From contig NZ_CP040748.1 of the NCBI RefSeq assembly GCF_006007965.1, positions 1,736,001 through 1,800,000 of the forward strand: a DNA stretch of 64,000 nucleotides. The letters are read 5' to 3'. The notes under the pieces are model-generated. The model did no database searches, had not been told where the DNA came from, and saw only the letters and a list, made by a program, of their open reading frames with translations. The stretch comes from Nocardioides jishulii (GTDB lineage Bacteria > Actinomycetota > Actinomycetes > Propionibacteriales > Nocardioidaceae). The translations under genes and the position numbers were made by a program. Positions 17,618 to 26,276 of the stretch are shown one piece after another; positions within the stretch are counted from its first letter, which is position 1; the number at the start of each line of letters is the position of its first letter.

Positions 17618-18346
17618 GTGACGTCACCCACCCCCACCCCGACCCCTCGATCCGTGCTCGTGACCGGCGGAAACCGCGGCATCGGCCGCGCCATCGCCGA
17701 GGCATTCCTGGCCCAGGGAGACCTGGTGGCCGTGACCAGCCGCAGCGGCGGCGGCCCCCAGGGTGCGCTGGACCTGAAGTGCGACGTCACCGACGCCGCC
17801 GCCGTCGACGCCGCCTTCACCGTCATCGAGGAGACCCACGGCCCCGTCGAGGTGCTGGTCGCCAACGCCGGCATCACCGCCGACACCCTGGTGCTGCGGA
17901 TGAGCGAGGACGACTGGCACTCCGTCATCGACACCAACCTCACCGGCACCTTCCACCTGACCAAGCGGGCGGCCAAGGGCATGCTGCGCCTGCGTCGCGG
18001 CCGGATCGTGCTGATCTCCTCCGTGGTGGGCCTCCTCGGCTCGGCAGGACAGGTCAACTACGCCGCCTCCAAGGCCGGACTGGTCGGCATGGCCCGCTCC
18101 TTGGCTCGCGAGCTGGGCAGCCGCAGCATCACCACCAACGTGGTGGCCCCCGGATTCATCGACACCGACATGACGGCCGTGCTCACCGACGAGCAGAAGG
18201 CCACCATCAAGACCCAGGTGCCCCTGGGCCGCTACGGCGACGTCACCGAGGTCGCCAACGCCGTCACGTGGCTGGCGTCTCCGGGTGCCGCGTACGTCAC
18301 CGGGGCCGTGATCCCGGTCGACGGCGGCCTGGGCATGGGTCACTGA
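17618..18346 (+). CDS. fabG: 3-oxoacyl-ACP reductase (FabG/MabA type)
   Basis: A 242-residue SDR with TGGNRGIG for NADPH and the full catalytic set: Ser in ISSVVG, then NYAASK for Tyr and Lys. It reduces 3-oxoacyl-ACP in the FAS II cycle. Position just before an InhA-like enoyl reductase mirrors the mycobacterial mabA-inhA pair. The start is GTG, and the promoter hexamer lies 8 nt upstream. Confidence 0.92.
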   Translation: MTSPTPTPTPRSVLVTGGNRGIGRAIAEAFLAQGDLVAVTSRSGGGPQGALDLKCDVTDAAAVDAAFTVIEETHGPVEVLVANAGITADTLVLRMSEDDWHSVIDTNLTGTFHLTKRAAKGMLRLRRGRIVLISSVVGLLGSAGQVNYAASKAGLVGMARSLARELGSRSITTNVVAPGFIDTDMTAVLTDEQKATIKTQVPLGRYGDVTEVANAVTWLASPGAAYVTGAVIPVDGGLGMGH

Positions 18347-18363
18347 GGCTGAGAGGCAGAACA

Positions 18364-19134
18364 ATGGGAATTCTCGACGGCAAGACCATCCTGGTGGCCG
18401 GAGTCACCATGGACAGCTCCATCGGCTTCGCGACCGCCAAGGTGGCGCAGGAGCAGGGCGCGACGGTGCTCATCTCCAACTTCGGGAGGGCTCTCGGCAT
18501 CACTCGACGCATCGCCAAGAGGCTTCCGAGCGAACCTCCGGTGCTCGAGCTCGACGTCACCGACGCCGACCACCTGGCCGGGCTCGCCGACCAGGTGCGC
18601 GAGCACGCCGACCACCTCGACGGCGTGGTGCACTCGATTGCCTACGGCAACCCCGCGACCCTGCTCGGAGGCAAGTTCCTCACCGGCCCGTGGGACGACG
18701 TCGCCCAGGCCGTCCAGGTGTCGGCCTACTCGCTCAAGTCGCTGGCGGTGGCCTGCCGTCCGCTGATGGGCGCCGGTGGCTCGATCGTCGGTCTCACGTT
18801 CGACGCCACGAGCGCCTGGCCCGCGTACGACTGGATGGGCGTGGCCAAGGCCGGTCTGGAGTCCACCTCGCGCTACCTCGCCCGCGACCTCGGCCCCGAG
18901 GGCATTCGATGCAACCTCGTCTCCGCGGGCCCCCTGAAGACTCTGGCCGCCAAGGCGATCCCGGGCTTCGAGGACATGGAGTCCACCTGGAAGGACCGTG
19001 CCCCGCTGGGGTGGGACGAGTCCGACCAGGAGCCCACCGCACGCGCCGTCGTGGCCCTGCTGTCGGACTTCTTCCCCGCCACCACCGGCGAGATCGTCCA
19101 CGTCGACGGCGGCTACCACGCGATGGGCATGTGA
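18364..19134 (+). CDS. fabI: Enoyl-ACP reductase (FabI/InhA type)
   Basis: A 256-residue atypical SDR. The NADH-binding start VAGVTMDSSIGFATAK and the catalytic Tyr-x6-Lys (YDWMGVAK) define the FabI/InhA family. It reduces the trans-2-enoyl-ACP made in the same cycle as FabG. ATG 18364 follows GAGAGG. It lies 17 nt after fabG, so the two are one operon. Confidence 0.94.
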   Translation: MGILDGKTILVAGVTMDSSIGFATAKVAQEQGATVLISNFGRALGITRRIAKRLPSEPPVLELDVTDADHLAGLADQVREHADHLDGVVHSIAYGNPATLLGGKFLTGPWDDVAQAVQVSAYSLKSLAVACRPLMGAGGSIVGLTFDATSAWPAYDWMGVAKAGLESTSRYLARDLGPEGIRCNLVSAGPLKTLAAKAIPGFEDMESTWKDRAPLGWDESDQEPTARAVVALLSDFFPATTGEIVHVDGGYHAMGM

Positions 19135-19187
19135 GGCAGCCGCTGCCCGGCTCACCAGCCACTTGACCTCAGTGCGACAGTGATCTT

Positions 19188-19703
19188 GTGACCACTGCCC
19201 CTCGCCGCCTCGTCGTCATGCGCCACGCCAAGGCCGCAGCCGTGGCTGCCTCCGACCTCGAGCGTGGGCTGACCGAGCGGGGGCGAGCCGACGCCGCCGA
19301 GGCGGGCAGGTGGCTCCGCGAGCTGGGCGTCGTGCCGGACCACGCGCTGGTCTCCTCGGCCGTACGCACCCGCGAGACGTGGGAGGCGATGTCCACCGCC
19401 GCAGGGTGGGACGTCGCCCCCGACATCGACACCGGTCTCTACTCAGCCGGGCCCGAAGTCACCCTCGACCTCCTGCACGAGCTTCCGACGGACGCACGCC
19501 AGGTCATCGTGGTCGGGCACAACCCCACCGTCAGCCACGTCGCCCAGCTGCTGTCCGACGGCCTCGGGGACGACGCGGCGGCACGCGCCATGGCCCAGGG
19601 TCACCCGACGGGTGCGTGCGCCGTCTTCGACGTCACCGAGCCGTGGTCACGCCTGACGTTCGGCGACGGACGCCTCGTGGCCTTCCACGCCGGCAGCGAC
19701 TGA
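19188..19703 (+). CDS. SixA-type histidine phosphatase
   Basis: A 171-residue histidine phosphatase with VMRHAKAA at the N-terminus (RHG-type nucleophile, here RHA as in SixA), then VSSAVRTRET and VGHNPTVSHV for the other active-site residues. E. coli SixA removes phosphate from phosphohistidine proteins; the target here is unknown. A short repeat lies between it and the convergent serB. Confidence 0.88.
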   Translation: MTTAPRRLVVMRHAKAAAVAASDLERGLTERGRADAAEAGRWLRELGVVPDHALVSSAVRTRETWEAMSTAAGWDVAPDIDTGLYSAGPEVTLDLLHELPTDARQVIVVGHNPTVSHVAQLLSDGLGDDAAARAMAQGHPTGACAVFDVTEPWSRLTFGDGRLVAFHAGSD

Positions 19704-19710
19704 GCGTCCC

Positions 19711-19755
19711 GGCACCGTCAGCGCGGCGGCCAGGTCAGCGCGGTGGCACCGTCAG
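19711..19755. repeat. Degenerate 17-bp tandem repeat
   Basis: About 2.6 copies: GGCACCGTCAGCGCGGC, GGCCAGGTCAGCGCGGT, GGCACCGTCAG. It lies between sixA and serB, and its last bases include the serB stop codon. Confidence 0.6.
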
Positions 19756-20966
19756 GGCAGCGGGGGAGCGGGCGTGGTGAACCCCGCGTCCGCGTCGGCC
19801 TGCTCGATCTCCTCGCGGGTGATGCCCAGCAGGTAGATGATCGTGTCCAGGTAGGGCACGTTGACGGCCGTGTCCGCGGCGTCGCGCACCACCGGCTTGG
19901 CGTTGTAGGCAACCCCCAACCCCGCGGCGGCGAGCATGTCGAGGTCGTTGGCACCGTCACCGATCGCGATGACGGACTCCTGCGGCACGCCGAGCTCGCC
20001 TGCGAACTCGCGCAGCGCGGCGGCCTTGCCGGCGCGGTCCACGACGGCACCGACGATCCGGCCGGTCAGGACGCCGTCGACGACCTCCAGCTCGTTGGCC
20101 CGTGCGTAGTCGATGTCGAGGTCGGCGGCCAGTCGGTCGGTGATCTGGCTGAAGCCACCTGAGACGAGGGCGAAGCGGTAGCCGAGGCGGCGCAGGGTGC
20201 GGACGAGCGTACGGGCGCCGGGGTTGAGCTGGAGGTTCGCGTAGACGGCGTCGAGCGCGTCGGCCGAGAGCCCCTCCAGCAGGGAGACACGGTGGCGCAG
20301 GGACTGCTCGAAGTCGATCTCACCACGCATGGCCGCCTCGGTGACCCGCGCGACCTCGTCCTCGACACCGGCGTGGGCCGCCAGCATCTCGATGACCTCA
20401 CCCTGGATGAGCGTGGAGTCGACGTCCATGACGATCAGACGCATGCCGTGGCGCATCAACCCAGCGGGCTGGACGGCGATGTCGACGCCCTGCGACGACG
20501 CCTCGGCCGCGAGGACCTGGCGCAGGACGTCGGGGGAGGCGCCCGAGACGTGCAGGTCGAGGGCGGTGACCGGATAGCGGGCCATCCGGACGATACGGTC
20601 GATGTTGGCGCCGGAGTCAGCGATCCGACCGGTGACGGCGGCCAGGGCAGACGCCTTGAGCGGAGCCCCGATCACGGTCACGTGGCTGCGCCCGGTGGCG
20701 CGGCCCTTGTTGTCGCCCTCGCCGCGGGAGACCTCCACCTGCATGTCGATGCTCGCGCCCAGCTCCTCGAGGTCGGCGCGGAGCTTCTTCCAGTCCCGGG
20801 GGCCGGTGACCAGGAGGCCCAGGACCAGCTGGCCGCGGAGCACGATCTGCTCCACGTCGAGCACCTGGACGCCGCAGAGGGCTAGGCGACGCAGGACGCT
20901 CGCAGTGACGCCCGGGCGGTCCTTGCCGGTGAGGGTGATCAGCAGCGTCTTGTCGTCATCTTCCAT
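19752..20966 (-). CDS. serB: Phosphoserine phosphatase with ACT domains
   Basis: A 404-residue SerB2-like enzyme for the last step of serine synthesis. Two ACT-type regulatory regions (about 5-80 and 93-165) precede the HAD domain. The HAD motifs are DVDST (181-185), SGGFSQ and GDGANDLDML. The ACT domains suggest amino-acid feedback, as shown for mycobacterial SerB2. Its order beside an ABC ATPase resembles Mycobacterium Rv3042c-Rv3041c. Confidence 0.94.
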   Translation of the reverse strand: MEDDDKTLLITLTGKDRPGVTASVLRRLALCGVQVLDVEQIVLRGQLVLGLLVTGPRDWKKLRADLEELGASIDMQVEVSRGEGDNKGRATGRSHVTVIGAPLKASALAAVTGRIADSGANIDRIVRMARYPVTALDLHVSGASPDVLRQVLAAEASSQGVDIAVQPAGLMRHGMRLIVMDVDSTLIQGEVIEMLAAHAGVEDEVARVTEAAMRGEIDFEQSLRHRVSLLEGLSADALDAVYANLQLNPGARTLVRTLRRLGYRFALVSGGFSQITDRLAADLDIDYARANELEVVDGVLTGRIVGAVVDRAGKAAALREFAGELGVPQESVIAIGDGANDLDMLAAAGLGVAYNAKPVVRDAADTAVNVPYLDTIIYLLGITREEIEQADADAGFTTPAPPLP

Positions 20967-21012
20967 CGCAGTGCAGAGGGTACCCGCGCCATGCGGTCCG
21001 GGCGCGCACGGT

Positions 21013-21768
21013 TCATCGATCGGTCCCTTCCGGGGGCCAGGTCTCGGGGGAGCAGGCCGCCACCAACGCCGTACGCGCTGCCCGACCGAGGTCCTTGAGG
21101 GCCTCGGCGCGGCGTGCCACCTCGACCGCCGAGACCGCGCCCCCGTGGTCGGCGAGCGCCGCGTCGACGATCCACCACGCCTGGATGCCCCGCGCGGCCA
21201 GCGCTCGCATCGACTCCGGAACACCGGGGACCGCCTCGACGTCGGGGAGGTGGCGCAGGTTCATCGCGCGGTCGGCGGCGTCCGGGCTCCACGAGGCGAC
21301 GTCGAGGTGCTCCAACGCGTCGAGGGTGGCCAACAGGGACGCACGCAGCCCGCGGTCCGCCTCGCCGACGTCCGGGACCTGCCGCCGGCGGGCCTCGTGG
21401 AGCGTCCAGGTGACGCCTGCGCCCACCTCGTCGGGCACGACCGCCAGCCCGACTTCCGTGACGATGACGGCCTCGCCGACGTCGGTGGCCGCCACGGTGA
21501 GATCCCGCGGACCGCCGATACCGAGGGGGTGTCCCTCCACGGGCAGGGCCAGGGACGCCGACGTCGCCCCACGGGACCGCCACAGGGCCAACAGGGGGAC
21601 GAGGGAGGCGGCATCGAGCTCTGGGACCTCGGGCCCGTGGCTACGCACGGAATGGACGGGAACGCGCCGGGACAGGGCGTCCAGCACCTCGTCGGTGCTC
21701 GCCAGCCCGCGCAGCCAGGAGGTGCCCCACCAGGCGAGGACTGCGGAGACGGGCAGGTGTGCGCTCAC
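21013..21768 (-). CDS. Conserved actinobacterial hypothetical protein
   Basis: A 251-residue soluble, Ala/Leu-rich protein with no recognised catalytic motif. Similar genes sit next to the serB/ABC ATPase pair in other actinobacteria as far as I recall, but no function is known. The GTG start is supported by a TACGCT hexamer 7 nt upstream. It is divergent from the ABC ATPase gene. Confidence 0.7.
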   Translation of the reverse strand: MSAHLPVSAVLAWWGTSWLRGLASTDEVLDALSRRVPVHSVRSHGPEVPELDAASLVPLLALWRSRGATSASLALPVEGHPLGIGGPRDLTVAATDVGEAVIVTEVGLAVVPDEVGAGVTWTLHEARRRQVPDVGEADRGLRASLLATLDALEHLDVASWSPDAADRAMNLRHLPDVEAVPGVPESMRALAARGIQAWWIVDAALADHGGAVSAVEVARRAEALKDLGRAARTALVAACSPETWPPEGTDR

Positions 21769-21775
21769 TCATGGG

Positions 21776-21781
21776 AGCGTA
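21776..21781 (-). promoter_or_regulatory. -10 for leaderless mRNA of the hypothetical at 21013
   Basis: TACGCT on the minus strand, 7 nt, then GTG at 21768. Confidence 0.55.
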
Positions 21782-21807
21782 TCTCCGCCGGGTGCACCGG
21801 GGCTCGA

Positions 21808-21813
21808 TAAGGT
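21808..21813 (+). promoter_or_regulatory. -10 for leaderless ABC ATPase mRNA
   Basis: TAAGGT, 7 nt, then ATG 21821. Confidence 0.6.
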
Positions 21814-21820
21814 ACCGGCC

Positions 21821-22624
21821 ATGACGACAGTCCTGGAGTTTGCCGGAGTGACCGTCCGCCGCGGGGGCACCACCCTGCTCGACGACGTCACCTGGACCGT
21901 CGAGGAGGACGAGCGCTGGGTCGTCCTCGGGCCCAACGGAGCCGGCAAGACCACGCTCCTCCAGGTCGCGGCCGCTCAGATGCATCCCACCGAGGGCGTG
22001 GCCGGGATCCTCGACGAGGTGCTGGGCGCCGTCGACGTCTTCGAGCTGCGCACCCGGATCGGGCTCACGAGTGCGGCGCTGGCCGACCGCATCCCGCGTG
22101 ACGAGCTCGTCGAGAACGTCGTCGTGTCGGCGTCGTACGGCGTGGTGGGGCGCTGGCGTGAGGCCTACGAGTCGCTCGACCACGACCGTGCCTCCGGGCT
22201 GCTGCACGAGGTGGGGGCCGCCCACCTCGCCGGTCGGACCTTCGGCACCCTCAGCGAGGGTGAGCGCAAGCGCGTCCAGATCGCCCGTGCGCTCATGGCC
22301 GACCCCGAGCTGCTGCTGCTCGACGAGCCCGCCGCCGGCCTCGACCTGGGAGGCCGCGAGGACCTCGTCTCGACTCTCTCCTCGATCGCCCTCGACGCCG
22401 ACTCGCCCGCGACCGTGCTCGTCTCGCACCACGTGGAGGAGATCCCGCCCGGCTTCACCCACGCCCTCATGCTGCGCCAGGGCAAGGTCGTGGCCCAGGG
22501 GCCCCTGCACCGGGTGGTGACCCAGGAGGCGCTCTCGGAGACCTTCGGCATGCCGCTGGTGCTGACCGAGCAGGACGGGCGGTACGCCGCGCGTCGTCGC
22601 GCTCCCATGCGCGCCGCGCACTGA
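21821..22624 (+). CDS. Stand-alone ABC transporter ATP-binding protein
   Basis: A 267-residue ATPase with Walker A GPNGAGKTT (37-45), signature LSEGERKRVQIARAL (Glu replaces the first Gly of LSGGE) and Walker B LLLLDEPAAGLDLGG. No permease gene is adjacent, so its partner is unknown. It resembles Rv3041c by context. The start is set by the promoter hexamer rather than the long upstream frame. Confidence 0.88.
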   Translation: MTTVLEFAGVTVRRGGTTLLDDVTWTVEEDERWVVLGPNGAGKTTLLQVAAAQMHPTEGVAGILDEVLGAVDVFELRTRIGLTSAALADRIPRDELVENVVVSASYGVVGRWREAYESLDHDRASGLLHEVGAAHLAGRTFGTLSEGERKRVQIARALMADPELLLLDEPAAGLDLGGREDLVSTLSSIALDADSPATVLVSHHVEEIPPGFTHALMLRQGKVVAQGPLHRVVTQEALSETFGMPLVLTEQDGRYAARRRAPMRAAH

Positions 22625-22677
22625 GGGTCGCGCACCGAGAGTGCGGACAAGGACGCCCGGGGTGAACCGGGCCCGGA

Positions 22678-22683
22678 TAGGGT
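22678..22683 (+). promoter_or_regulatory. -10 for leaderless nfeD mRNA
   Basis: TAGGGT, 6 nt, then ATG 22690. Confidence 0.65.
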
Positions 22684-22689
22684 TCGACC

Positions 22690-23151
22690 ATGGACTGGTT
22701 TCGAGATCACCTCTGGGAGACGTGGCTGGGTGTGGCGGTCGTCCTCGGCGTCCTCGAGATGTTCAGCCTTGACCTGATCCTGATCATGCTCGCCCTGGGT
22801 GCGCTCGTGGGGATGACCGCTGCCCTGCTCGGCGTGCCCGTCATCCTCCAGGTGCTCCTGGCCGCTGCGGCCGCCCTGGCCGCGCTGACCCTCGCTCGCC
22901 CCTCGATCGCCCGCCGTATGCACGGCGGCCCTGAGTTGTCGCTGGGCCACGGCAAGCTCGTGGGCCAGCGAGGCGTCGTCACCGAGGTGATCACCGCCGA
23001 CAGCGCGGGACGCATCAAGCTCGCCGGTGAGATCTGGTCAGCCGTCCCGTTGGACGAGACCGTGACCATCGAGCCCGGTGAGCCCGTAGAAGTGATCGAG
23101 ATCCGGGGCGCCACCGCGGTGGTCTACCCGATCGCCACCCCCGGATTCTGA
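22690..23151 (+). CDS. NfeD family membrane protein
   Basis: A 153-residue protein with membrane segments in the first 80 residues and a C-terminal OB-fold-like domain (GQRGVVTEVITADSAGRIKL). NfeD proteins partner SPFH proteins, and the SPFH gene follows 29 nt later. This pair organises membrane microdomains in bacteria; the role here is inferred from the family. Confidence 0.88.
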   Translation: MDWFRDHLWETWLGVAVVLGVLEMFSLDLILIMLALGALVGMTAALLGVPVILQVLLAAAAALAALTLARPSIARRMHGGPELSLGHGKLVGQRGVVTEVITADSAGRIKLAGEIWSAVPLDETVTIEPGEPVEVIEIRGATAVVYPIATPGF

Positions 23152-23180
23152 CCCACACCCACCAGAGACAGGAGAGGCCA

Positions 23181-24281
23181 TTGCTGCCCTTCGTACTGCT
23201 CGGGCTGGTGCTCGTGTTCGTGATCGTCGTCCTGATGAAGACGGTCCGGATCGTGCCCCAGGCCCGCGCGGGGATCGTCGAGAGGTTCGGCAAGTACAAG
23301 CAGACGCTGCCGGCCGGCCTGAACATCGTCGTCCCGTTCATCGACCGCGTCCGCTACCAGATCGACCTGCGTGAGCAGGTCGTCAGCTTCCCTCCGCAGC
23401 CCGTGATCACCGAGGACAACCTCGTGGTCTCCATCGACACCGTCATCTACTTCCAGGTGACCGACCCGGTGGCGGCGACCTACGAGATCGCCAACTACAT
23501 CCAGGCCGTGGAGCAGCTCACGATGACCACGCTGCGCAACATCGTCGGCGGCATGGACCTCGAGGGCACCCTGACGAGCCGCGAGGAGATCAATGGCGGT
23601 CTTCGCGGCGTACTCGACGAAGCGACCGGCAAGTGGGGCATCCGTGTCAACCGCGTCGAGATCAAGGGCATCGACCCGCCGCCGTCCATCAAGGACGCGA
23701 TGGAGAAGCAGATGCGTGCCGACCGCGACAAGCGAGCCGTCGTGCTCGTGGCAGAGGGTCAGCGCCAGTCCGCCATCCTCACCGCGGAGGGCAACAAGCA
23801 GTCAGCCATCCTCAACGCCGAAGGTGAGCGCGAGGCGCAGATCCTTCGCGCCCAGGCCGAGCGTGAGTCCGCGATCCTGCGCGCCCAAGGTGAGGGCCAG
23901 GCCATCCAGACGGTGTTCCAGGCGATCCACGACGGTCGCCCGGACCAGTCGCTGCTGGCTTACCAGTACCTCCAGATGATGCCCAAGATCGCAGAGGGCG
24001 ACGCCAACAAGCTGTGGATCGTGCCGTCCGAGATCGGCCGCGCCCTCGAGGGCCTCGGGTCGACGATGAGCGAGATGGCGGGGATCCCCAAGGACGCCAC
24101 GCCGGTCAAGCGCATCGACATGGGGGAGACCGAGCCGGAGCTGCCGATCACCAGCGCCCAGGCGGCCAAGTCGGCCCATGAGGCCGCAGCCGCGGCGATC
24201 GCCGAGGCCGAGGGGCTCGCCCAGACCCCGCCGCTGCCGTCGGACCCGACGTCGGGTGACGGGGGTCCTGCACCTCTGTGA
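23181..24281 (+). CDS. SPFH/Band 7 (stomatin-like) protein
   Basis: A 366-residue protein with one N-terminal membrane helix (about 1-19), an SPFH domain (AGIVERFGKYKQTLPAGLN onward) and a long Ala/Glu-rich coiled coil containing AEGNKQSAILNAEGE-type repeats. The start is TTG with AGGAGAGG 3 nt upstream. It probably forms oligomers with NfeD. Its stop overlaps the TauE GTG by 4 nt (GTGA). Confidence 0.92.
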   Translation: MLPFVLLGLVLVFVIVVLMKTVRIVPQARAGIVERFGKYKQTLPAGLNIVVPFIDRVRYQIDLREQVVSFPPQPVITEDNLVVSIDTVIYFQVTDPVAATYEIANYIQAVEQLTMTTLRNIVGGMDLEGTLTSREEINGGLRGVLDEATGKWGIRVNRVEIKGIDPPPSIKDAMEKQMRADRDKRAVVLVAEGQRQSAILTAEGNKQSAILNAEGEREAQILRAQAERESAILRAQGEGQAIQTVFQAIHDGRPDQSLLAYQYLQMMPKIAEGDANKLWIVPSEIGRALEGLGSTMSEMAGIPKDATPVKRIDMGETEPELPITSAQAAKSAHEAAAAAIAEAEGLAQTPPLPSDPTSGDGGPAPL

Positions 24282-25045
24282 CTGTGCTCGAAGGCACCGT
24301 CATCCTGCTCGCAGGCATGGCGGCTGGCACCATCAACACCATCGTGGGGTCGGGAACGCTCATCACGTTCCCGACCCTGCTGGCGTTCGGCATCCCTGCG
24401 GTGACGGCCAACGCGTCCAACACCATCGGCCTCGTGCCGGGATCGATCTCCGGCGCCATCGGCTACCGCCGCGAGCTGGTCGGACAGCGCAGCCGCGTAC
24501 TGCGACTGCTGAGCGCCTCGGTCGTCGGCGGGATCGTGGGCGCCGTGCTCGTTCTGGCCCTGCCGGAGGAGGCGTTCGAGGCAGTGGTGCCGGCGCTGAT
24601 CCTTCTCGGCATCGTCCTGGTCCTGACGGGTCCGAAGATCTCCCGCTGGGTCGCCCGCCGCCACGAGACCACCGGTGGGCTGCCGCACCACGGCGCCTGG
24701 TGGGTGTGGCACGCGATCCTGCTCGCGGGGGTCTACGGGGGCTACTTCGGGGCTGCCCAAGGGGTGCTGCTCATCGCCATCCTCGGCATCGGTGTCTCCG
24801 AGTCGCTGCAGCGGCTCAACGGAGTCAAGAACATCCTCGGTGCTGTCGTCAACGGGGTGTCCGGCATCGTCTTCGCCTTCGTCGCCGAGGTCGACTGGCT
24901 CGTGGTGCTCCTGATCGCCCTGGGCTCGGTGGTCGGAGGTCAGATCGGGGCTGGCGTCGGCCGACGGCTGCCGGACCTCTGGCTGCGCGCCATGATCGTC
25001 GTCGTGGGCGTGACCGCCCTGGTCTACTTCTTCGTCAGAGGCTGA
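24278..25045 (+). CDS. TauE/SafE family membrane exporter
   Basis: A 255-residue hydrophobic protein with about eight membrane segments and two related halves; GTINTIVGSGTLITFPTLL at the N-terminus is typical of TSUP/TauE proteins. The family exports sulfite or organosulfur anions; the substrate here is not indicated. It is coupled to the SPFH gene by a 4-nt overlap. Confidence 0.88.
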   Translation: MTVLEGTVILLAGMAAGTINTIVGSGTLITFPTLLAFGIPAVTANASNTIGLVPGSISGAIGYRRELVGQRSRVLRLLSASVVGGIVGAVLVLALPEEAFEAVVPALILLGIVLVLTGPKISRWVARRHETTGGLPHHGAWWVWHAILLAGVYGGYFGAAQGVLLIAILGIGVSESLQRLNGVKNILGAVVNGVSGIVFAFVAEVDWLVVLLIALGSVVGGQIGAGVGRRLPDLWLRAMIVVVGVTALVYFFVRG

Positions 25046-25063
25046 GCTGCGATCACGCTCGGC

Positions 25064-26116
25064 TCAGGCGGGCAACTGCGCCGTCACCGGGTGCGTCTCG
25101 ACCTCGTCGGCGGAGCCGTCCTCGACGTACGCCCTCAGCCAGCGCCCCATCTCGTCGTAGGCGACGCCTCGCGCTTCCGGACGTGAGAGGACGACGTCGT
25201 GGATCGCCCCTTCCACGACCACGCTGGTGACGTGTCGGGCGACCGAGGGCGCCCATCGCCGGATCTGCTCCACGTCGAGCACGACGTCGCTCGTGAACAG
25301 GTCCTCGTTCATCTCCATCGGAAGAGTGGTGCGGTCCGACGCGAGCACGAGCGTCGGCATCCGCAACCCCAGCCCGCTGTGCAGGCGGGCGTGGCCGCGG
25401 CGCACGGCGCTCAGCCACCCGGCGTACACCGGCCACGAGCGCAGCGGCTTCCAGTCGAGGTTGAAGTCCCACTCACCGTCGTAGTCCCGGTGCAACGAGC
25501 GCACGTAGAACCCGTTGACCGAGCGGGGGATCATCCGTCGGGGGCGACGCTCCGCGACCCGGTTGATCACCCTGGTGCCGAGGGAGCGGAACATCCACGG
25601 TCCGCGCAGGTCGAACCACGGCGAGTTGAGCACGAGGCCTGCGAGGTCGGCGCCCTGGTCCTTGGCCCACAGGGGCAGGATCAGACCTCCGGTCGAGTGC
25701 GCGCTGCCCACGACGACCTCGTGGCCGTCCCGCTCGGTGATCAGGCGGAGGGCGGTGTCGAGCTCGGGGTAGTAGTCCGTGAGGTCGTCGATGTAGCTCG
25801 GCGTCTGGTGCGGCCGGATCGAGCGCCCGTACTTGCGCAGGTCGAGCGCGTAGAAGGTGTAGCCCCGGTCGGTCCACCACTCGGCCAGCTCGGTGTGGAA
25901 GAAGTAGTCGGCGAAGCCGTGCACGTGCAGGACCGCGCAGTTGGTCTCGCCGTGGGTCGGGCGCTTCACCAGCGTCGCAACGACCTCGCCCTCGTCGTCA
26001 GAGCCGAGCTCGATGGTCTCGGAGGTGTAGGGGGCGCCGAGGACGTCCTCGACGGCGGGGCCCACGACGGGAGACGCTCCGTCGCGCGCGGCTTCGGTGT
26101 CAGCTCGATGAGGCAT
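25064..26116 (-). CDS. Alpha/beta hydrolase
   Basis: A 350-residue serine hydrolase. The nucleophile elbow is VVGSAHSTGGLI, and FYALDLRKYGRSIRP and LVLNSPWFDLRGP are typical of lysophospholipase-like members. A late HDVVLSR supplies the catalytic His. There is no signal peptide. The ATG at 26116 has AGGA 6 nt upstream; a GTG 57 nt further upstream is an alternative. Confidence 0.87.
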   Translation of the reverse strand: MPHRADTEAARDGASPVVGPAVEDVLGAPYTSETIELGSDDEGEVVATLVKRPTHGETNCAVLHVHGFADYFFHTELAEWWTDRGYTFYALDLRKYGRSIRPHQTPSYIDDLTDYYPELDTALRLITERDGHEVVVGSAHSTGGLILPLWAKDQGADLAGLVLNSPWFDLRGPWMFRSLGTRVINRVAERRPRRMIPRSVNGFYVRSLHRDYDGEWDFNLDWKPLRSWPVYAGWLSAVRRGHARLHSGLGLRMPTLVLASDRTTLPMEMNEDLFTSDVVLDVEQIRRWAPSVARHVTSVVVEGAIHDVVLSRPEARGVAYDEMGRWLRAYVEDGSADEVETHPVTAQLPA

Positions 26117-26276
26117 GCTTTCATCCTGCCACCCGGTGGACTGCTCGACATCCAGCCGGGCCCCCTGCCTCACCGGCCAGCCGCGGTGTCGGCCCTTCCT
26201 GCTCCCACGCGGAGGGAATATCGCGAGGGGCAGCGAGGTTCGGCCTGTAGTTCACCGTTCAATTAGGAGCCAGGTC

